Below are positions 59,086-64,000 of a stretch of DNA of 64,000 bases, piece after piece. The position numbers were made by a program, and so were the translations under genes. Origin of the DNA: Candidatus Enterousia intestinigallinarum (GTDB taxonomy: Bacteria; Pseudomonadota; Alphaproteobacteria; Rs-D84); contig OX097180.1 in NCBI GenBank assembly GCA_944407095.1, positions 186,001 through 250,000 on the forward strand, read 5' to 3'. The notes under the pieces were generated by a model. It ran no database searches. It was given only the letters and a program-made list of their open reading frames with translations, and was not told the DNA's origin. Position 1 is the first letter of the stretch. Each line of letters opens with the position of its first letter.

Positions 59086-60354
59086 CTATTGATTCATTGC
59101 CGCAAAGAAATCAGCATTTGTTTTTGTCAGGCGTAATTTATCCAACAAGAATTCCATCGCTTCCAGTGTGCCCATTGGATTGATTATACGGCGCAGGACA
59201 TACATTTTTGCCAATGTATCCTTGCCAACCAGCAAATCTTCCTTGCGCGTGCCGGATTTAGTAATATCGATTGCCGGATAAACACGCTTGTCAGACAATT
59301 TTCTGTCCAAAATGATTTCGCTGTTGCCGGTGCCCTTGAACTCTTCAAAAATAACTTCGTCCATTTTTGAACCGGTATCAACCAATGCGGTCGCAATAAT
59401 GGTCAGCGAACCGCCGCCCTCTATATTACGAGCCGCACCAAAGAAACGCTTTGGTCGCTGTAACGCATACGCGTCGACACCACCGGTCAGAACCTTGCCA
59501 CTGGACGGAACAACCGTATTATACGCACGCCCCAGACGCGTTATAGAATCCAACAGAATAACCACATCCTGGCCGGCTTCTACCAAACGTTTGGCCTTTT
59601 CAATAACCATTTCGGCAACCTGGATATGGCGCGCGGCGGGCTCGTCAAATGTCGACGATATGACTTCGCCCTTTACACTGCGCTGCATATCGGTAACTTC
59701 TTCGGGACGTTCATCAATCAACAAAACAATCAACTTTACGTCCGGATAATTTGTCGCAATCGAGTGTGCAATATTTTGCAACATAACGGTTTTACCGGTA
59801 CGCGGTGGCGCAACAATCAAACTGCGCTGGCCTTTTCCCGTCGGCGCAATCAGATCGATAACACGTGCGGACAAACTGCGTCCCTTGTCCTTGTCGTCAA
59901 CGACCTCCATCTTCAGCATTTCGTCGGGGTACAACGGCGTCATATCATCAAAAGACACACGATGACGCAATTTTTCTGGATCGCCACCATTTACACGTTC
60001 TATCGTTTCCAACGCGAAATAGCGTTCAGATTCATTTTGTGGCGCCTGAATTTGTCCCTCGATATAATCACCGGTTTTCAGACCATATTTTTTTATCAGC
60101 GCCGGCGACACATACAAATCGTCCGGGCCAGCCAAATAATTGCTTTCCGGCGCACGCAGGAACCCAAAGCCGTCCGACATACGTTCCAAAACGCCGTCAC
60201 CAATCAAAGTAACCTTGTTATCTGCGGCAAAGACACGCATAACCGCAAATCGTAACTGTTGAACATTTAACTGCGCCGGATTTTCAATACCCATATCTTC
60301 GGCCATTTTCAACAACTGTTGCGGCGATTTTGCCTTCAATTCATTTATATGCAT
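59086..60354 (-). CDS. rho: Transcription termination factor Rho
   Basis: Rho is the hexameric RNA helicase that ends many transcripts. Present are the RNA-binding region ([20 protein letters not shown]), Walker A A-P-P-R-T-G-K-T, Walker [10 protein letters not shown], the Q-loop [13 protein letters not shown] and R-loop G-T-G-N-S-E-I. The ATG at 60354 after AAAGGA is chosen, giving 422 aa, the normal size. Confidence 0.97.
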   Translation of the reverse strand: MHINELKAKSPQQLLKMAEDMGIENPAQLNVQQLRFAVMRVFAADNKVTLIGDGVLERMSDGFGFLRAPESNYLAGPDDLYVSPALIKKYGLKTGDYIEGQIQAPQNESERYFALETIERVNGGDPEKLRHRVSFDDMTPLYPDEMLKMEVVDDKDKGRSLSARVIDLIAPTGKGQRSLIVAPPRTGKTVMLQNIAHSIATNYPDVKLIVLLIDERPEEVTDMQRSVKGEVISSTFDEPAARHIQVAEMVIEKAKRLVEAGQDVVILLDSITRLGRAYNTVVPSSGKVLTGGVDAYALQRPKRFFGAARNIEGGGSLTIIATALVDTGSKMDEVIFEEFKGTGNSEIILDRKLSDKRVYPAIDITKSGTRKEDLLVGKDTLAKMYVLRRIINPMGTLEAMEFLLDKLRLTKTNADFFAAMNQ

Positions 60355-60563
60355 AAAAAATCCTTTTTGGAAACGGGGTATAGTGCGAGAATTCGCCCCC
60401 CTTGTTGATTTACCCATTTATTATACGCCTTTTTTGACAAAAAGTCAAGTATTGGCAACAAACAATATAAACACAATCGGCAGTACACCGAAACTATTTT
60501 CCTTGCATTTTACGGGTTTTATTGCTCAAATGATATATAAGATTATAAACAAAGGAAGCGACA

Positions 60564-61028
60564 ATGGCAGGCAGCATAAATAAAGTAATCTTGGTTGGTA
60601 ACGTGGGTCAGGATCCCCAGGTTCGCACAATGCAAAGCGGACAGAAAGTGGTCAGTTTTTCACTGGCGACATCAGACCGCTGGCGCGACAGACAAACCGG
60701 CGAGCAAAAGGAACAAACCGAATGGCATCGTGTTGTAATATTTAACCCAAATTTGGTTGATGTTGCCGAACGTATGTTACAAAAAGGAACGAAGTTGTAT
60801 CTGGAGGGTTCCCTGCGCACACGCAAATGGCAAAATCAGCAGGGTATCGACGTTTATACAACCGAAGTTGTTCTGAATCAATTTGCGGGTCAAATGGTAA
60901 TATTGGCTGGCGCGAAAAGTTTGGACGGCGCAGCATCTGGTGGCGATTATGGCCAGCCAGCGGCACCGGCATCAGCCCCACGTGAAGAAATCTCCGTCGC
61001 CGACATCGGTGACGACATCCCATTTTAA
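60564..61028 (+). CDS. ssb: Single-stranded DNA-binding protein
   Basis: SSB coats single-stranded DNA in replication and repair. The OB fold shows K-V-I-L-V-G-N-V-G-Q-D-P, Q-K-V-V-S-F-S-L-A-T, E-W-H-R-V-V and Y-L-E-G-S-L-R-T-R-K-W. A short Gly/Ala/Pro linker leads to the acidic D-D-I-P-F tip that binds partner proteins. The length is 154 aa. Its stop codon lies in a palindrome that recurs 75 bases further on. Confidence 0.96.
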   Translation: MAGSINKVILVGNVGQDPQVRTMQSGQKVVSFSLATSDRWRDRQTGEQKEQTEWHRVVIFNPNLVDVAERMLQKGTKLYLEGSLRTRKWQNQQGIDVYTTEVVLNQFAGQMVILAGAKSLDGAASGGDYGQPAAPASAPREEISVADIGDDIPF

Positions 61029-61116
61029 TGGGGTGTCGTCAGCGCAGTTTGAACAACTACGAGGATACGCGCCGTGACATATGTCACAAGCGACATCCCA
61101 TTTTAATGGGGTGGCG
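61012..61116 (+). repeat. Duplicated palindrome spanning the ssb stop codon
   Basis: A hairpin-forming CGACATCCCATTTTAATGGG segment at the ssb end is repeated at 61088-61107 with one arm changed. The second copy follows a non-coding stretch, so it is a partial duplication of the gene end; each could act as a weak terminator. Confidence 0.55.
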
Positions 61117-61148
61117 TCACCCGGTGACAATATCAGTTCCACTTACCA

Positions 61149-61176
61149 CAAAATCCGCCAACCGGCGGATTTTTAT
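61149..61176 (+). terminator. Intrinsic terminator downstream of ssb
   Basis: AAAATCCGCC/GGCGGATTTTT with loop AAC. Confidence 0.75.
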
Positions 61177-61224
61177 TACCCACGCAGCATTATGAATATC
61201 AAGTAATAAGTAACTTTTTTCATC

Positions 61225-61475
61225 TTGCATTAAACAGACGTGCGCGGTAACATAATTTTGTCGACGGGTGTTCCGTCGATGGGGTGTGGAAACCTCTGCC
61301 TAAGCGTCTGAATATAAAAACGCAATGCGCCAAAATGTGCGCACGTTTTGCAGTATTACGACGAAAAACAAATCTCCTGATTTTCGGGTCAGGAGGGTCG
61401 CGAAATAACCAATACGCGGCACAATTCTTAGGATTGTTTCCAACCTCCTGACCACCAAAGATTTGGTGGTTTTTT
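61225..61475 (+). promoter_or_regulatory. Class I leader RNA (copy E): promoter, structured 5' UTR and attenuator
   Basis: TTGCAT (61225-61230), a 17-base spacer and TAACAT (61248-61253) give a start near 61260. P1 is TCGACGG, loop GTGTT, CCGTCGA (61261-61279). The long-range helix pairs GGAAAC/CCTAAG (from 61288) with CTTAGG/GTTTCC (before 61442). CTCCTGA/TCAGGAG is followed by GTCGCG/CGCGGC, a second CTCCTGA, and terminator ACCACCAAA/TTTGGTGGT with T6. It is the closest relative of copy A; TCAGGAG also serves as ribosome site before the ATG at 61505. Confidence 0.75.
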
Positions 61476-61504
61476 GTTTCAACAAAAAATCAGGAGATTG
61501 AACT

Positions 61505-62110
61505 ATGAAACATTTTTTACCCTTACTTACCGTCGCCACAATTTCGGCCGCGTCAGTCATATCTAATGCGTCAGGTATCGACGCCGTCTGTGTTGGAACC
61601 CCTGTGTGCCCCATCGGGGCGGGCAGATGTGTGATACTCCGAGCGCAGGAGCCAACGTGTACATTAGGCGTGATGAGATACTATGACACAACTGGAATAT
61701 TCTCGTGCAGTCGTTGCGAAACAGGATACGAGCTGACTCAGCAAAGAGCCACTGTTCCAAACTGCTCAAACGAAATATTGTTTAATGTGTGTCGCAAACC
61801 TTGTGACGGCACGTGCAGCGATTGTACAACATCGGCCTGGACGGCCGGCAATACGGGATATCAAAAACGCACATACGCCAGTTGCAATACGGCAACCTGT
61901 GTATGCACAAAAACAGCTCAATACCGGTGTGCCGCTGGATATTATGGCACATCCAGTAATGGTACGTCCGGTTGCACACGCTGTCCCAGTAACGGTTCAT
62001 CCACTGCGGGCGCAACGGCAATCACGTCGTGTTATTTGCCGTCTGGCACCACCGGCAGCGACAGTACCGGTTCATATACATATACGTCTAATTGTTATTA
62101 CAGTAACTAG
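61505..62110 (+). CDS. Secreted Cys-rich protein, CYY family, 201 aa
   Basis: A signal peptide (M-K-H-F-L-P-L-L-T-V-A-T-I-S-A-A-S-V) starts at 61505 after TCAGGAG. Modules: C-S-R-C-E-T-G-Y-E-L...C-S-N-E, then W-T-A-G-N-T-G-Y-Q-K-R-T...C...Y-R-C-A-A-G-Y-Y-G, C-T-R-C-P and a tail S-T-G-S-Y-T-Y-T-x-N-C-Y-Y. It is the most compact complete member of the family and closest to the protein at 14934, which has the same leader type. A surface or extracellular place is inferred. Confidence 0.85.
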   Translation: MKHFLPLLTVATISAASVISNASGIDAVCVGTPVCPIGAGRCVILRAQEPTCTLGVMRYYDTTGIFSCSRCETGYELTQQRATVPNCSNEILFNVCRKPCDGTCSDCTTSAWTAGNTGYQKRTYASCNTATCVCTKTAQYRCAAGYYGTSSNGTSGCTRCPSNGSSTAGATAITSCYLPSGTTGSDSTGSYTYTSNCYYSN

Positions 62111-62340
62111 TTACTCGATACTCGTTATCCGTATTTATAAATCATTGTCATTGCGCGCCCCCATTGTGACGTCGTGGCAATCCAGTATGTTATATATGCC
62201 CCGTTCCACGGGCTGAAAGAATATGACAATGCGTCCAAGCCCCGAAAAATTAAAAAATTTTGTGGGTGAACTAAGCATAAAAGATAAAAGGTATATATGG
62301 ACATCAAGTAACGAATAACGAGCCACAAGTAACTAGTAAC
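62111..62340. other. Non-coding stretch with short direct repeats and a REP-like fragment
   Basis: The start (62100-62132) and end (62301-62340) hold GTAAC/GTTAC-type short repeats, also seen at 41901-41931 and 61194-61215. Between them, TCATTGCGCGCCCCC...GTCGTGGCAATCC (about 62148-62182) looks like the TCATTGCGAG...GTGGCAATCC intergenic repeats known from several bacteria. No gene is supported. Confidence 0.45.
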
Positions 62341-62366
62341 AAAAACGGGGCATATGCCCCGTTTTT
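62341..62366. terminator. Terminator after the autotransporter gene
   Basis: AAAAACGGGGCATATGCCCCGTTTTT is a perfect palindrome adjoining the stop codon of the 62368 gene on the minus strand. Confidence 0.8.
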
Positions 62367-62367
62367 A

Positions 62368-64000
62368 TCAGAACCGATACGATCCCGTTACCTTTATATT
62401 ATGCAACTGTATCGCGTCATTATATTGATAACGATAATCGATACCGAACTGCAGTCCAACCGCAGACAGGAATTCGACACCACCACCGATATTAGCCCAC
62501 AGCGGGTCAATATCAACATCATACTTGGTGTATGTATGTGCCGGTGCGAATTTGTACTTTACGAAGTCCGGCGCACCCAACACATCGTATTCAACCCCAA
62601 TCGACGCATACGGGCGAATCTGGAACCAGGCCGACGGATATATACGCTTTTGCGCAATCAACGAATAACCCGGTGTCAAAATCAGATATCCATCGGATTG
62701 CATATCCATATAATCCTGGCCGGCGGCGTGTTCGGTAACATCAAATCCGAAATTATATCCGACACGCGCATACGCATTGCCGACAATGTACTGATTCAAC
62801 CAGTCGTGCAGCAAACCCCATTCACTGATAAAGCTGAACGCACTGCCACTGCCGTCGATATGCGACATAAATGTTTGGTCGCGTGCGGTATCCAACAAAT
62901 GGATATCCAGGAACGCGTTTCCATACAGACGCGTTTTTTCGCCCAGAATCTTCATCAAATACCCGCCCAGGCCGATATTCAAATCATCAACCGTCACATC
63001 AACCGTTCCCAACAGCGACTGTCCCGGCAGATACCCCAGTTCAACCGCATCGGAATTATCACTGGACGAATTGGATACGCGCGCGGTCAATCCCAGAATC
63101 AGCGTTTCGGAATCCTGCCAGTCAAAACCACCGGCAATGCTGAAACGATTACCCTTGGCACGTTTGCCGTCGGATACGTCCTGGCTAAACATACCGTAAT
63201 CCACATCCAACCAGGCCTTTTTCAAATTACGGTTACGATTCCAAATGAATTCGTCGAACATACGGTCTTCGAAATCACGGAAATTGGTGTGTTCGTTTAA
63301 CGAAATGTTACCCGCAATTTGTTCCAATTCACGTGCCTGGAACAGACGGCTGAACCGCGCCAATGGATCACGTTCCCCGGTCATATTATAGTATTCCATA
63401 CGGTCATACAGTTCATTTGCCATTGTCGCAAAGTTTGTTCCACGGAATATTTCCGGAATCAATTCAATCGGCGTATCGTTATAGAATTTTGTATTCAACA
63501 ACTGACCCGCAATCAAATTGTCCAATGCACCGGCGGAAACATATTCACCAGTCGTATGATCGGCAACTTCGGCAACAATCGGCTGAATCTTAAATACTTC
63601 AACCGGCCCACCAAAGCGTGGATCAAACACGATATACAAACTGTCTGCGACACCGTCATCGTCCGTATCACGTTCCGACAGATATATCGGCAAATCAGAA
63701 TCGGTTCCATTAAACGCATCAGACGGACGCAATGTATCGGCATAGTCAATGCAAATCGAACCATCGCCATTACAGAACTTTACATCCAAATTGCGCAGTT
63801 TATCAAAGCCATCCGAAACATCGATACCCTCTTCTGCGTGCAGCAACCAAATCGCCGTACCGGTATCAACGGTGTCAAACAACGTTATTCCAACCTGTGG
63901 CTGTGACGCAGCTGAACCGTTCACAACACCGGAAACATTTGAAACAAATTTTTCCCCAACGGTAATCATCGCGGCACCACCAGCGGCATTTGTTATTTCG
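62368..64000 (-). CDS. Autotransporter with C-terminal beta-barrel (5' end beyond the window)
   Basis: The frame stays open to the window edge, so the ATG at 63969 is probably internal. About 260 residues of acidic passenger-like sequence precede a barrel domain of some 270 residues with typical strand patterns (F-S-I-A-G-G-F-D-W, G-L-T-A-R-V-S, Y-A-R-V-G-Y-N-F-G-F). It ends I-K-V-T-G-S-Y-R-F, a terminal-Phe barrel signal. Such proteins carry an N-terminal passenger through the outer membrane; the passenger is mostly outside the window. Confidence 0.85.
   Translation of the reverse strand, partial: EITNAAGGAAMITVGEKFVSNVSGVVNGSAASQPQVGITLFDTVDTGTAIWLLHAEEGIDVSDGFDKLRNLDVKFCNGDGSICIDYADTLRPSDAFNGTDSDLPIYLSERDTDDDGVADSLYIVFDPRFGGPVEVFKIQPIVAEVADHTTGEYVSAGALDNLIAGQLLNTKFYNDTPIELIPEIFRGTNFATMANELYDRMEYYNMTGERDPLARFSRLFQARELEQIAGNISLNEHTNFRDFEDRMFDEFIWNRNRNLKKAWLDVDYGMFSQDVSDGKRAKGNRFSIAGGFDWQDSETLILGLTARVSNSSSDNSDAVELGYLPGQSLLGTVDVTVDDLNIGLGGYLMKILGEKTRLYGNAFLDIHLLDTARDQTFMSHIDGSGSAFSFISEWGLLHDWLNQYIVGNAYARVGYNFGFDVTEHAAGQDYMDMQSDGYLILTPGYSLIAQKRIYPSAWFQIRPYASIGVEYDVLGAPDFVKYKFAPAHTYTKYDVDIDPLWANIGGGVEFLSAVGLQFGIDYRYQYNDAIQLHNIKVTGSYRF

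Overview
The window reads as a stretch of chromosome from a Gram-negative bacterium, most likely an uncultured alphaproteobacterium with a compact genome, perhaps a gut lineage; the taxon is inferred. The support is lpxA/lpxB and several outer-membrane beta-barrels (LPS-bearing envelope), a bactofilin next to an M23 peptidase, an alphaproteobacterial-type DUF2924 plus serine recombinase cassette, tRNA genes that encode their own CCA, and very short intergenic spaces. The standard genetic code fits every recognised gene.

Layout. 1-2.6 kb: secreted proteins of unknown role, the first cut by the window edge. 2.6-5.8 kb: four tRNAs, rfbA, a metallophosphoesterase and a DUF1893 lipoprotein. 6-8.7 kb: a 913-residue secreted Cys-motif protein. 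8.8-14.6 kb: lpxB, lpxA, a polytopic membrane protein, then an operon of TrmN6-like methyltransferase, M23 peptidase, bactofilin and rpiB. 14.7-23.3 kb: Cys-rich secreted proteins interleaved with leuS, two glycosyltransferases and tlyA. 24-31 kb: mscL, aroK, beta-barrels, another Cys-rich protein, prfA and hisS. 31.3-44.6 kb: housekeeping genes (YgjP-type peptidase, tkt, rnhA, rlmE, a free-standing SRP54 M-domain protein, uvrA, rodZ, dus, an FtsB-like protein, tspO, DUF308, rfbC, rfbD) plus tRNA-Arg with a tandemly repeated 3' end. 44.7-52.7 kb: an accessory island with a terminase fragment, a TetR fragment, a nuclease-like protein, lipoproteins, a nonsense-mutated Nudix gene and a DUF2924/recombinase module, ending at tRNA-Pro. 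52.8-64 kb: secreted proteins, a ureohydrolase, a spanin-like gene pair, rho, ssb, another Cys-rich protein and an autotransporter that runs off the window.

The most notable signal is a family of five 5' leader RNAs (class I) at about 14.70, 21.81, 31.30 (minus), 45.34 and 61.26 kb. Each starts at a promoter placed so that transcription begins at a small hairpin with a GTGTT-type loop. Each then has a long-range helix whose sequence differs between copies but whose pairing is kept, a hairpin whose 5' arm is repeated just before a terminator, and an intrinsic terminator immediately upstream of the gene. This looks like a transcription attenuator or riboswitch-like element controlling surface and secreted proteins, and I cannot match it to a known class. 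A second leader type (class II), built on paired TGCCGAAA boxes and a compensatory helix, precedes three other members of the same Cys-rich family. Those proteins share repeated CxxCxxGY modules and a C-terminal G-[ST]-[YF]...C-[YF]-[YK] ending. Together this suggests a regulated repertoire of disulfide-rich surface proteins.
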